Part shown: piece after piece, positions 26,655 through 36,040 of the stretch
Layout of the letters: every line of letters begins with the position of its first letter
Numbering within the stretch: the first letter of the stretch is position 1
Assembly: GCA_030684645.1 (NCBI GenBank)
Contig: JAUXUF010000230.1
Span: forward strand, 1 to 52,646
Reading direction: 5' to 3'
DNA: 52,646 bases
DNA from: Bacteroidota bacterium
Lineage (GTDB): Bacteria > Bacteroidota > Bacteroidia > Bacteroidales > Prolixibacteraceae
Notes under the pieces: generated by a model
What the model saw: only the letters and a program-made list of their open reading frames with translations
What the model was told of the DNA's origin: nothing
Database searches by the model: none
Translations under genes and position numbers: made by a program

Positions 26655-28079
26655 TTATTCCGGACAAAGAAACTCATCCACATTTACAGCTGCAATTTTA
26701 CCGGCTTCGATGGCACGAACCACCAAACTGGCGCCGGCTTCCACGTCGCCACAGGCAAACACTTTTTCGTTCGAAGTTTGCTTTTTAGCATTCACTTTTA
26801 CGTTACCGCAACCATCGTATTCAATTCCGAGCAGATCCAGTAAACCGTTGTGAACCGGCTGGGTGAAACCCATCGACAACAAAACCAGATCGACATCCAC
26901 AATTTCAGAAGATCCAGGTTTTTCAGTCATTACCCAACGTCCGGCTTCATCTTTTCCCCAATCCACGCTTACCAGTTCAACTTGTTTTATCTGGCCGTTT
27001 TCGCCGATAAACCGTTTGGTTGAAAGGCTCCAGCGGCGTTCACAACCTTCGAGATGCGAACTCGAAGTGCGCAAGGTATTGGGCCAGTATGGCCAGGGGT
27101 TATTGTCTGTCCGCGAGGCGGCAGGTTTCGGAAGAATCTCAATCTGTGTTACGCTTCTGGCCTTTTGGCGGATTGAAGTTCCAACACAGTCTGAACCCGT
27201 GTCACCTCCGCCAATGACCAACACTTTTTTATCTTTTGCATGAATGTTAAGTTCTTCAGGAATAGTTTCACCTGAAATCCGTTTATTCGACTGGCTTAGA
27301 AATTCCATGGCATAATAAACACCCTTCAGATCGCGGCCTTCAATAGGCAAATCACGGGCCTGTTCAGCGCCATTGGCCAGAACTAAAGCATCAAACTGAG
27401 CCAGTAATTCATCGTGGGTGATATCAACACCAACCAAAACATTGGTTTTAAAAATGATTCCTTCATCCAGAAAAATGGCCAGACGACGATCAATAACGGT
27501 TTTACTCAATTTGAAATCAGGAATACCAAAACGAAGCAATCCGCCTATGGCACTATTTTTTTCGAAAACCGTGACTTCGTGTCCTGACTGGTTCAGTAAA
27601 TCAGCAGCTGAAAGACCTGCCGGACCAGAACCAATAATCGCAACTTTTTTACCAGTTCGAACTTCAGGAATTCGTGGCTGAACAAAACCAAGATTAAACG
27701 CATGTTCAACGGTTGAAGCTTCGTTTTCGCGAATGGTTACAGCTTCATCATGAATGGCCAACACACACGACTTTTCGCAGGGAGCCGGGCATACACGTCC
27801 AGTAAATTCAGGGAAGCTGTTGGTTGAATGCAAAACTTCATAAGCAGCTTTCCAGTCGCTTTTGTAAATCAGATCCTGCCATTCCGGAATTTTACTTCCT
27901 ACCGGGCAGCCCCAGTGGCAAAAAGGAATACCACAATCCATGCAGCGAGATGCCTGGTCAATGCGGTCCTTGTCGTCGAGGGTTTGCTCTACCTCACCGT
28001 AATCGTAAATCCTGTCATTTAGCGGACGGTAACCAGCATCTTTCCGTCCTATTGTCATGAAACCTTTTGGATTTCCCAT
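26655..28079 (-). CDS. gltD: Glutamate synthase small subunit
   Basis: FAD- and NAD(P)H-binding beta subunit of glutamate synthase, passing electrons to GltB. 474 aa. N-terminal 4Fe-4S cysteines are in RCMDCGIPFCHWGCPVG and GRVCPAPCEKSCVLA. The FAD site is IIGSGPAGLSAADLL (about 148-162), and the NADPH site is VLVIGGGDTGSDCVGTS. FACGDVEAGASLVVRAI near the C-terminus completes the FAD pocket. The gene lies 126 bp downstream of gltB on the same strand, with a palindromic repeat in between. Subunit ratio may therefore be set by partial processing or termination at that repeat, which is inference. Confidence 0.95.
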   Translation of the reverse strand: MGNPKGFMTIGRKDAGYRPLNDRIYDYGEVEQTLDDKDRIDQASRCMDCGIPFCHWGCPVGSKIPEWQDLIYKSDWKAAYEVLHSTNSFPEFTGRVCPAPCEKSCVLAIHDEAVTIRENEASTVEHAFNLGFVQPRIPEVRTGKKVAIIGSGPAGLSAADLLNQSGHEVTVFEKNSAIGGLLRFGIPDFKLSKTVIDRRLAIFLDEGIIFKTNVLVGVDITHDELLAQFDALVLANGAEQARDLPIEGRDLKGVYYAMEFLSQSNKRISGETIPEELNIHAKDKKVLVIGGGDTGSDCVGTSIRQKARSVTQIEILPKPAASRTDNNPWPYWPNTLRTSSSHLEGCERRWSLSTKRFIGENGQIKQVELVSVDWGKDEAGRWVMTEKPGSSEIVDVDLVLLSMGFTQPVHNGLLDLLGIEYDGCGNVKVNAKKQTSNEKVFACGDVEAGASLVVRAIEAGKIAAVNVDEFLCPE

Positions 28080-28154
28080 GGTAATTGTTTTTTATAAAAT
28101 TTGATGAAAATTCATATTGAATCTTCATCAGGATAAAGTTCTAAAATTATTTTT

Positions 28155-28203
28155 ACACCTATCCGGAGCCCTAAGCTTTCCCTGCGGGGGAACGGGAAGG
28201 GGT
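28155..28203. repeat. Family A palindromic repeat between gltB and gltD
   Basis: On the minus strand it reads CCCCTTCCCGTTCCCCC, then GCAGGGAAAGC and TTAGGGCTCC, matching the element beside hemL at 431-470. It starts 2 bp past the gltB stop and lies within the presumed gltBD transcript. Confidence 0.7.
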
Positions 28204-28205
28204 TT

Positions 28206-31200
28206 TTATTCGTGCCGAGCAGGATCGTCTTCGGTTAACTGAAGTTTTTTCTCCAGTTCACGCAGTTTCAATTCTTCCAGCACCTTCTTGTATTCGAACG
28301 GAATCACCTTTACAAATTTGGGAAGATATTCATCCCAGTTTGTCAAAATGTTCGCCGCCATTGTACTTTGTGTATATAACAAGTGTTTGTTAATCATATC
28401 CTGCAATTCAACGATGTCTGCTTTATCTTCTACCGGTCCCAGTTCGACCAAACCTTTGTTACAGAAATATTCAAAATCGCCTTCCTGATCAAGCACGTAG
28501 GCAATACCTCCGCTCATACCGGCAGCAAAATTTCTTCCGGTAGTACCCAATACCACTACCCGGCCACCGGTCATGTATTCGCAGCAATGATCGCCACTGC
28601 CTTCAATTACCGTTTTGGCTCCTGAATTCCGAACGCAAAAACGTTCACCGGCTACTCCCCTGATGTAAGCTTCTCCTGAAGTTGCCCCATAAAAAGAAGT
28701 ATTTCCGACGATGATGTTTTCAGCAGGATTAAAGGTTGAACCAACTGGTGGAACAACAATAATACGGCCACCCGACAAACCTTTTCCAATGTAATCGTTG
28801 CAATCGCCCTCAAGCCTGAAACTAATCCCTTTAACCAGGAATGCGCCAAAGCTTTGTCCGGCAGTACCGGCAAAATTTGCCATGATTGTATTGTTTGGAA
28901 GTCCTTCTTCACCATATCGTCTGGAAATTTCGCCCGATAACATGGCCCCAATGGTACGGTCAACGTTGCTGATCGGATGTGAAAGCCAGACTTTTTCCTT
29001 GCTTTTGATGGCTTTGTTAGCCTCACGGATCAAGGTATGATCGAGGTGATCCTCAATCGATTTGATGTTGGTCAACGTATTTCTGATATCGTGTTTTTTA
29101 GCTTCCTCAGGCATGAAAATCAACTTCGAAAAGTCCATTTTTTTCATTTTCCAGTTCAGCACCTCGTTATTTTGTTCAAGCAAATCGGAACGGCCAACAA
29201 TTTCGTCGAAGGTTGAAAATCCTAATTCAGCCAGATGTTCACGAACTTCTTCGGCAATAAACCGGAAGAAATTTACCACATATTCCGAACGTCCAATAAA
29301 ACGTTTGCGAAGTGTTTCATCCTGGGTAGCAATACCGGCAGGACAAGTATTCAGGTGACATTTCCGCATCATGATACAACCCAATGTAATCAGGGCTGAG
29401 GTTGCGAAACCGAATTCTTCACCCCCTAAAAGTCCGAGTATCACCACATCGCGACCTGTTTTTAATTGACCGTCAACCTGAAGTTTCACACGTCCGCGGA
29501 GGTTGTTCATTACCAGTGTTTGTTGTGCTTCGGCAATACCCAGTTCGACTGGCAAACCCCCATATTTTATGGAGCTGGCCGGACTTGCGCCTGTACCACC
29601 TTCACATCCGGCAATGATAATCAGGTCGGAAAATGCTTTGGCCACACCGGCAGCAATAGTTCCAACACCGTTTTCAGCAACCAGTTTCACCGAAACTTTT
29701 GCCCGTGGGTTGGTCACCTTCAAATCGTAGATCAGCTGTGCCAAATCTTCAATGGAATAAATGTCGTGGTGAGGCGGAGGCGAAATCAGTGTAATTCCCG
29801 GAGTTGAATTCCGGAGTTTGGCAATGATTTTATTCACTTTGAAGCCGGGCAACTGTCCGCCTTCACCCGGTTTTGCACCTTGCGCGATTTTTATCTGCAA
29901 CTCATCGGCATTAATCAGGTAATTGTTGGTCACTCCAAAACGACCCGATGCCACTTGTTTGATGGCGCTGCGTTTGTTGGTTTTGAATCGTTCGGCATCT
30001 TCACCACCTTCTCCGGTATTACTTCGACCACCAATTGAATTCAGGGCAACTGCCAGGGCTTCGTGAGCTTCCTTGCTGATTGAACCATATGACATGGCTC
30101 CGGTCACAAAGCGTTTCATGATTTCTTCGACAGGTTCAACCTGCGAAATGTCGATCGGATTACGTTTGTATTTCAGGCAACCACGAATAAAGGTTGGTTT
30201 TGCATTTTCCTCATCAACCTTTTTACTGAATTCTTTAAACACGCTGTAATCGTTGGTGCGGGTAGCCCACTGCAACAATCCCACTGTCTCGGGATTCCAG
30301 GCATGATGTTCGCCATACTTCCGGTAATGGTAAGTTCCGGCACTTTCAAAGTTATTATTGGTCTGGTGTTTTTTCTTTCCATAAGCTTCCTTGTGGAAAA
30401 GCAATGACTCCTGACAGATTTCTTCGAAGCCGATTCCACCAAATTTGGAAGCCGTGCCGGTAAAATATTTTTCAATGATTTCGTTGCTCACTCCCAAAGC
30501 TTCAAATATCTGACAGCCCTGGTAGCTACGCAGTGTTGAGATGCCCATTTTTGACATGATTTTCAGCAAACCTTTGTCAATGGATTTAATGTAATTGTAA
30601 CGGGCCTCCGAATATTTCAGGTTAATTTGCCCGCTCTTTACCATGTCATCGATGGCTGCAAAAGCGAGATATGGATTTACAGAGCTGGCCCCATAACCAA
30701 ACAGCAAAGCAAATTGTGCCACTTCCCGTGCTTCAGCAGTTTCAACAATAATACCGATCTGCATTCTCTTTTGAGTCTGAATCAGGTGATGATGAACGGC
30801 TGCAACAGCCAGTAATGAAGGGATTGGCGCATAATCTTCCGAAACCGAGCGATCGGATAGAATGATGAAATTCTTCTGATCGTCAACCGCCTTTTCGGCC
30901 AGGTTCAGCATTTTTTCAAATGCTTTTTTGAATCCTTCAACTCCATCCTTCACCGGAAATACCATAGGAATGGTCGAATGTGAAAATTGTTGGTGTTTCA
31001 GATCTTTAATTTTTCCAAGATCAGTATTGGTAATGATTGGATCATCAAACTTGATCAAATTGCAATGTTCCGTTGATTCATCAAGAATATTGGAATGCAG
31101 CGAACCAATGTAATTGGTCAGAGACATGACCAATCCTTCGCGAATTGAGTCAATTGGTGGATTGGTAACCTGAGCAAATATCTGGCGGAAATAATTAAAA

Positions 31201-32732
31201 AAACGCTGTGGTTTCTCAGAAAAACAGGCCAAAGGAGTGTCATTACCCATTGAGCTGGTTGGTTCAACTGCGGATACTGCCATTGGTTTAATGAGCATCT
31301 CCATGTCTTCTTTCGAATAGCCAAATACTTTCGAATAGGTCAAAAACTGATCACCGAGCGAAGAAGAAACACGCTGTTTCACTTCGATGTCGTCCATAAC
31401 CAAACGATTTTCTTTCAGCCAGTTACCATAAGGATTCCGTGAACTCAACTGAGCTTTTACCTCTTTATCCGGAATGATAATTCCCAACTTGGTATCGACC
31501 AGCAGGATCTTTCCGGGACGCAAGCGCCCTTTTTCTTTGACATCTTCAGGAGCAAATACTTGTACGCCAACTTCCGAGCCCATTACAATCATATCATTTT
31601 TGGTGATGATGTACCTGGAAGGACGCAAACCGTTTCGGTCGAGTGTTCCGCCAATGTAACGACCATCGGAAAAAACCATGGAGGCCGGGCCATCCCATGG
31701 TTCCATTATCGTTGAATGATATTCATAGAAGGCCTTCAGACTATCCGGAATCGGGTTTTTCGAGTTGAACGATTCAGGAATCATCATGCACAAAGCATGT
31801 GGAATTGAACGGCCGGTCATGTGCAAAAATTCAAGTGTATTATCGAAAGAGGCGGAATCGGACTTATTGGGTTCAATAACCGGGAACAACTTTTTCAGGT
31901 CGTCGCCAAAAACTTCAGATTTTAGAAGTCCTTCGCGGGCCTGCATCCACATGCGATTGCCTTTTACAGTGTTGATTTCACCGTTGTGAGCCACCATTCG
32001 GAAAGGTTGAGCTAAATCCCAGGTTGGGAATGTATTGGTGCTGAAGCGTGAATGAACCAAAGCAATGGCGCTGGTAAATTTCGGATGTGAAAGGTCTTTG
32101 AAATATTCCCTTAACTGACCCGATGTAAGCATTCCCTTGTAAATGATTACTTTGGAAGACAAACTCGGAACATAGAATGCACCTTTGTATTTGAGTTTTG
32201 ATTCCCTGATTTCTCTTTCGGCCTGCTTCCTGGACAAGTATAATTTTTGCTCCAGTATATCCTGTTCCAAATCAGCTTTGACGAAAATCTGTCTCACATA
32301 TGGTTCAGTCAGCTTGGCAATTTCGCCCGGAGCTGAACTATCAACAGCTACATCGCGGTACTCAATTAGCTCCAGGCCTTCCTGTTTGATGTATTTACTC
32401 AGGATATCCTGGCACTGAGCAGCTTCATTTCTGTCCTGGGGTAGAAAAATCAAACCGGTTCCAAACTTACCTGTAGCTGGAATATTTACCTTCAACACTT
32501 CTTTAATATATTGATCAGGTATTTGCATTAAAATGCCGGCACCATCACCAGTTTTATTATCAGAACTGGTTGCACCACGGTGTTCCATATTTTCCAGGAC
32601 TTCTAATCCCCTCTCGATAATGTCGTGCGATTTCTGGCCCTTAATATGAGCTACAAAGCCGATTCCACAATTATCATGCTCATTGGCTGGATCGTACAAC
32701 CCCTGTGCTTTTGGCAATCCTAAATTCATCAT
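28206..32732 (-). CDS. gltB: Glutamate synthase large subunit
   Basis: Makes two glutamates from glutamine and 2-oxoglutarate, the second half of the GS-GOGAT ammonia-assimilation route. From the ATG at 32732 the protein is 1508 aa, the normal size. The N-terminal class II amidotransferase has its nucleophile at Cys22 (HDNCGIGFVAHIKG) after a short propeptide. Later come the FMN-barrel glutamate synthase domain (SVKLVAENGVGTIAAGVAKA, GGTGASPASSIKYGG), the 3Fe-4S cysteines in CIMMRKCHLNTCPAG, and the C-terminal GXGXG beta-helix (GDHCCEYMTGGRVVVLG). A second ATG follows directly (32729). An upstream TTG at 32765 gives an odd Lys-rich extension and is rejected. Confidence 0.95.
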   Translation of the reverse strand: MMNLGLPKAQGLYDPANEHDNCGIGFVAHIKGQKSHDIIERGLEVLENMEHRGATSSDNKTGDGAGILMQIPDQYIKEVLKVNIPATGKFGTGLIFLPQDRNEAAQCQDILSKYIKQEGLELIEYRDVAVDSSAPGEIAKLTEPYVRQIFVKADLEQDILEQKLYLSRKQAEREIRESKLKYKGAFYVPSLSSKVIIYKGMLTSGQLREYFKDLSHPKFTSAIALVHSRFSTNTFPTWDLAQPFRMVAHNGEINTVKGNRMWMQAREGLLKSEVFGDDLKKLFPVIEPNKSDSASFDNTLEFLHMTGRSIPHALCMMIPESFNSKNPIPDSLKAFYEYHSTIMEPWDGPASMVFSDGRYIGGTLDRNGLRPSRYIITKNDMIVMGSEVGVQVFAPEDVKEKGRLRPGKILLVDTKLGIIIPDKEVKAQLSSRNPYGNWLKENRLVMDDIEVKQRVSSSLGDQFLTYSKVFGYSKEDMEMLIKPMAVSAVEPTSSMGNDTPLACFSEKPQRFFNYFRQIFAQVTNPPIDSIREGLVMSLTNYIGSLHSNILDESTEHCNLIKFDDPIITNTDLGKIKDLKHQQFSHSTIPMVFPVKDGVEGFKKAFEKMLNLAEKAVDDQKNFIILSDRSVSEDYAPIPSLLAVAAVHHHLIQTQKRMQIGIIVETAEAREVAQFALLFGYGASSVNPYLAFAAIDDMVKSGQINLKYSEARYNYIKSIDKGLLKIMSKMGISTLRSYQGCQIFEALGVSNEIIEKYFTGTASKFGGIGFEEICQESLLFHKEAYGKKKHQTNNNFESAGTYHYRKYGEHHAWNPETVGLLQWATRTNDYSVFKEFSKKVDEENAKPTFIRGCLKYKRNPIDISQVEPVEEIMKRFVTGAMSYGSISKEAHEALAVALNSIGGRSNTGEGGEDAERFKTNKRSAIKQVASGRFGVTNNYLINADELQIKIAQGAKPGEGGQLPGFKVNKIIAKLRNSTPGITLISPPPHHDIYSIEDLAQLIYDLKVTNPRAKVSVKLVAENGVGTIAAGVAKAFSDLIIIAGCEGGTGASPASSIKYGGLPVELGIAEAQQTLVMNNLRGRVKLQVDGQLKTGRDVVILGLLGGEEFGFATSALITLGCIMMRKCHLNTCPAGIATQDETLRKRFIGRSEYVVNFFRFIAEEVREHLAELGFSTFDEIVGRSDLLEQNNEVLNWKMKKMDFSKLIFMPEEAKKHDIRNTLTNIKSIEDHLDHTLIREANKAIKSKEKVWLSHPISNVDRTIGAMLSGEISRRYGEEGLPNNTIMANFAGTAGQSFGAFLVKGISFRLEGDCNDYIGKGLSGGRIIVVPPVGSTFNPAENIIVGNTSFYGATSGEAYIRGVAGERFCVRNSGAKTVIEGSGDHCCEYMTGGRVVVLGTTGRNFAAGMSGGIAYVLDQEGDFEYFCNKGLVELGPVEDKADIVELQDMINKHLLYTQSTMAANILTNWDEYLPKFVKVIPFEYKKVLEELKLRELEKKLQLTEDDPARHE

Positions 32733-33081
32733 CTTTATTTTTTTATATTTTTTATATTTTTGCAAAAAGCTCTCAAATCCATCAAATATTAATCATTTTG
32801 AACAAAACAATCCACAAAAACATAAAAATTATAAGTAAAACTATCCTTTTTTCTTACGAACTGAAAGCGAAAGTAGCGATTTTAATAGAAAATTCCAATT
32901 TCAGAAATGGCTGTAAAAGGCAAAAAGTTATCATTTCACGGAAAAATAAAACAAACCAGCCACACATCTAATTAAAATACAATACTTTAAAAGCTTAAAC
33001 AAGGGAAGTGTTCAAAGGTTGGCTAAAATCAAAAAATAACGTTTAATTAACAGATCTTAGTGGACTATTCAAAATTAGTTT

Positions 33082-33212
33082 TTTTGTCCCGTCAGGGATT
33101 TAATATGGGTAGAAAATGAATTGAAATGCAAAGTTTCGTCCCATCCGGGACGAAATGTTTTTCGATAAACTCTCATTCTACCCACATTTTGTGCCTATGG
33201 CACGATCTTTCT
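33082..33212. repeat. Multi-hairpin dispersed repeat (GTCCCG element) downstream of argH
   Basis: Most of the structure in the 539-bp gap between gltB and argH is here. Hairpins are GTCCCGTCAGGGA, TTTCGTCCCATCCGGGACGAAA-like (around 33145-33166) and GTGCCTATGGCAC (around 33190-33202). GGGTAG (33107) can also pair with CTACCC (33178), bringing the ends together. I have met closely similar composite elements in Bacteroidota intergenic DNA, so it is most likely a dispersed repeat. The rest of the gap (32733-33080) is AT-rich sequence without features. Confidence 0.7.
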
Positions 33213-33271
33213 ATACACAGAATGGTGACCTAACAAATGCGAAATACGAAATATAAAAAATCACTTAGTTT

Positions 33272-34609
33272 CTATGACCTTCCAAGCAATTTTGCGTATG
33301 CTTTTTCTATGTCTTGAAACTCATAAGTCTGAATGATAAGTTTCATCCGGTCTGAAATCTGTTCCAGACAAAGATTACCGAGGCTTCCTTCGTGGGTATG
33401 ACTAATTTCCCGGCTTGGTTCATAAGTTCCGGCATTGATCTGCCCACCAACTTCTTTATAGGCGTCGCGAAAAGGAACTCCCTGCTGAACCAGTTTATTC
33501 ACATCTTCAACACTGAAAACGTATTTGTACCGATCGTCAGCCAGTAGATTTGTATTTATGGTCATCTGATCGATGGCAAAACCTGCAATGCTGATGCAAT
33601 CGAGTAATTCCTGAAATGCGGGAAGGAAAACTTCCTTCAGAATCTGAAGATCGCGAAAATAGCCACTTGGCAGGTTATTGGTCATCAGGCTAATCTGGTA
33701 TGGAATTGCCTGAATCTTGTTGCAATGCGAACGGACCAACTCAAAAACATCCGGATTTTTCTTGTGTGGCATGATGCTCGAACCGGTAGTCAATTCATCG
33801 GGAAGAGCAACAAACCCAAAATTCTGGCTCATGAACAAACAAACATCGTATGCAAATTTAGAGATGGTGGCGGCAATCGACGACATGGCATATGCAACGG
33901 TTTTTTCCATCTTTCCACGGCCCATCTGCGCATATATCACATTGTAATTCATCGATTCGAAACCCAATAAATCGGTGGTCATCTGCCGGTCAAGCAGAAA
34001 GGATGAACCGTATCCAGCTGCTGAACCTAATGGATTTTGATTGGTGATCTGGTAAGCAGCCTGAAGCAAAACCAGGTCATCGACCAGGCTTTCGGCGTAG
34101 GCGCTGAACCACAGGCCAAAGGAAGATGGCATCGCAACCTGTAAATGCGTATAACCTGGCATCAGGTATTGTTTATTGGCTTCAGCCTTTACCATTAATT
34201 TATTAAACAGTTCGCTGACAGCTTCAACAAGTTTCTGGATTTCTGCACGTGTAAAAAGTTTGAGATCCAATAAAACCTGGTCGTTACGCGAGCGTCCGCT
34301 GTGAATCTTTTTGCCGGTGTCACCCAATTTCCGGGTCAGCATCAATTCAACCTGGGAATGAACATCCTCCACTCCTTCTTCAATCCGGAAATCGCCCTTT
34401 TCGATGATTTGGTATATTTGAACCAGTTCATCCTGAAGTTCGACAAGCTCACTTTCCGTAAGTAAACCGATGGCTGCCAGCATTTTGGCATGGGCAATCG
34501 ATCCCAACACATCGAATTTGGCCAGGTACAAATCCAGCTCGCGGTCTTTTCCAACCGTAAAATTTTCGATGAGCTCATTTACCGTAATTCCTTTATCCCA
34601 GAGTTTCAT
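33272..34609 (-). CDS. argH: Argininosuccinate lyase
   Basis: Last step of arginine synthesis: argininosuccinate to arginine and fumarate. 445 aa from the ATG at 34609 (MKLWDKG). An ATG at 34618 adds three residues and is equally compatible with the family N-terminus. The fumarase/aspartase-superfamily signature GSSIMPHKKNPD, with the catalytic-loop serine, is present, as are FTVGKDRELDLYLAKFD, GEEDVHS-like EGVEDVHSQVE, HSGRSRNDQV and GYTHLQVAMP. Other arg genes are not in the window. A likely promoter lies very close upstream, giving a short leader. Confidence 0.95.
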   Translation of the reverse strand: MKLWDKGITVNELIENFTVGKDRELDLYLAKFDVLGSIAHAKMLAAIGLLTESELVELQDELVQIYQIIEKGDFRIEEGVEDVHSQVELMLTRKLGDTGKKIHSGRSRNDQVLLDLKLFTRAEIQKLVEAVSELFNKLMVKAEANKQYLMPGYTHLQVAMPSSFGLWFSAYAESLVDDLVLLQAAYQITNQNPLGSAAGYGSSFLLDRQMTTDLLGFESMNYNVIYAQMGRGKMEKTVAYAMSSIAATISKFAYDVCLFMSQNFGFVALPDELTTGSSIMPHKKNPDVFELVRSHCNKIQAIPYQISLMTNNLPSGYFRDLQILKEVFLPAFQELLDCISIAGFAIDQMTINTNLLADDRYKYVFSVEDVNKLVQQGVPFRDAYKEVGGQINAGTYEPSREISHTHEGSLGNLCLEQISDRMKLIIQTYEFQDIEKAYAKLLGRS

Positions 34610-34634
34610 AGTCTGCATATTTATTTTCGAAGCC

Positions 34635-34642
34635 CAAAGATA
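34635..34642 (-). promoter_or_regulatory. Likely -7 promoter element of argH
   Basis: TATCTTTG on the minus strand fits TAnnTTTG. No TTTG at standard -33 spacing; that position is occupied by one arm of the palindrome at 34663-34700. Transcription from here would give a leader of only about 10-20 nt. Confidence 0.5.
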
Positions 34643-34662
34643 AATCAAAATCAACGGTTTTG

Positions 34663-34700
34663 ATAAGGATCCAATCTTTTTCGAAAGATCGGATCCTTAT
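34663..34700. promoter_or_regulatory. 38-bp palindrome upstream of argH
   Basis: Arms ATAAGGATCC (34663-34672) and GGATCCTTAT (34691-34700) enclose ATCTTT, loop TTCG, AAAGAT, with only one A/C mismatch in 17 pairs. No T-run follows on either strand, so it is a poor terminator. Its position about 20 bp upstream of the argH -7 element suggests an operator. A cruciform or repeat is the alternative. Confidence 0.55.
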
Positions 34701-35160
34701 AGTTTCTCCAATAATCTCATTCGGTAAAAATTCATGGCCATTATTCCAGATATTTTATCTTCCGGTCTTTGATCATCTTATCCCATTCGAGCATTTCAAG
34801 AAAAATTTATCCACTAAACATATGACTCGAAAACATGGAACCCATGTACTTCGAGTTAAGCGCTAAAAGTGCAGAAGGTAAATCTGCACCAGCCTTAGCA
34901 ACATTAAGCTGTGGATTTATATTTCAACAATTCCGATGGAAGACATTTTTTACGATCAAAGCATTAACTTTGCTTCAACAAGAACAAATCAGTTCGATCA
35001 CATTCAGTTTCTGAATATAGAAATCAGTAAAACTGCGTCATAAATCATTTCAGGTGAATCGTTCTATAATCCGAATAGAGAACTAATCTAAAGTAAATAA
35101 ATACATTTCATATCAGACTGTTAATCAATTTCATAAAAACAATCAATAATACAAACTTAT
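34701..35160. other. Intergenic stretch before yebC, nothing recognised
   Basis: 460 bp with stop codons in all frames and no recognisable repeat, RNA gene or terminator. It must contain the yebC promoter, but no TAnnTTTG element with a good partner was found near 35161. Confidence 0.5.
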
Positions 35161-35901
35161 ATGTCGGGACACAGCAAATGGTCAACCATTAAACACAAAA
35201 AAGGAGCAACTGATTCGAAACGATCCAAGATGTTCTCCAAATTAGTCAAGGAAATAACCGTTGCAGTGAAGGAAGGCGGTTCCGATCCTGATAGTAATCC
35301 GCGACTCAGGGTAGCCATTTCGAATGCCAAAGGAGTAAGTATGCCAAAGGACAATATCCAGCGTGCCATCAGTAAAGGAGGGGACAAAGATTCGGCTTCA
35401 TTTATCGAGTGCACATTCGAAGGTTATGCCAACGGCGGTGTTGCCATTTTCCTCGAAGCTACTACCGATAACCAGCAACGAACCATTGCGAATGTTCGGA
35501 GTTATTTCAATAAGAACAACGGCAACCTTGGGACCAATGGCTCATTGAGTTTTATATTCGACCGCAAAGGTATTTTTAACATTCCTCAAGGTACGCTCGA
35601 TGCCGATGAATTTGAAATGGAAATGATTGAAGCCGGCGCCGAAGATATGCAGTTCGAAGATGGCTATTTTACCGTTACCACTGCCATGGAAAACTTTGGC
35701 TCGATGATGAAAAAACTGGAATCGCTGAATATCGAACCGGAGAGTGCACAACTGCAGCGGGTTCCGAAAGAAACCACGGTACTCGATCTTGAAAGTGCCA
35801 GGAAAGCAATGCGGCTCATCGAATTGTTTGAAGAAGACGATGATATACAATCCGTTTATCACAACCTTGAGATGACAGATGATCTGATGGAATCTCTTTA
35901 G
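35161..35901 (+). CDS. YebC/PmpR (TACO1) family protein
   Basis: 246 aa, cytosolic. The family N-terminus MSGHSKWSTIKHKKGATDSKRSKMFSKLVKEI is complete, followed by RLRVAISNAKGVSMPKDNIQRAI, the conserved YANGGVAIFLEATTDN block, NGSLSFIFDRKG and the acidic end LFEEDDDIQSVYHNLE. The family was long annotated as transcriptional regulators. More recent work on YebC and mitochondrial TACO1 points to a translation role at polyproline stretches; which applies here is not decided by the sequence. It is monocistronic by appearance. Confidence 0.93.
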   Translation: MSGHSKWSTIKHKKGATDSKRSKMFSKLVKEITVAVKEGGSDPDSNPRLRVAISNAKGVSMPKDNIQRAISKGGDKDSASFIECTFEGYANGGVAIFLEATTDNQQRTIANVRSYFNKNNGNLGTNGSLSFIFDRKGIFNIPQGTLDADEFEMEMIEAGAEDMQFEDGYFTVTTAMENFGSMMKKLESLNIEPESAQLQRVPKETTVLDLESARKAMRLIELFEEDDDIQSVYHNLEMTDDLMESL

Positions 35902-36040
35902 GCAAGTCGAATTAATGCAATAATCAGCATGCTACCCGCCGGGCATTCTGCTTCGTTGACAGGATTCTGATTGCTACCGGGAGAAATGAAGTTTCAGCCA
36001 GCGTTAAACTGCATAAGATTACCTAATTCTGCCTTACAAA

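Noticed and set aside
32733-32765. TTG start giving an 11-residue Lys-rich extension of gltB
   Set aside because: Low-complexity AT-rich leader; two adjacent ATGs give the normal propeptide length before the catalytic cysteine.
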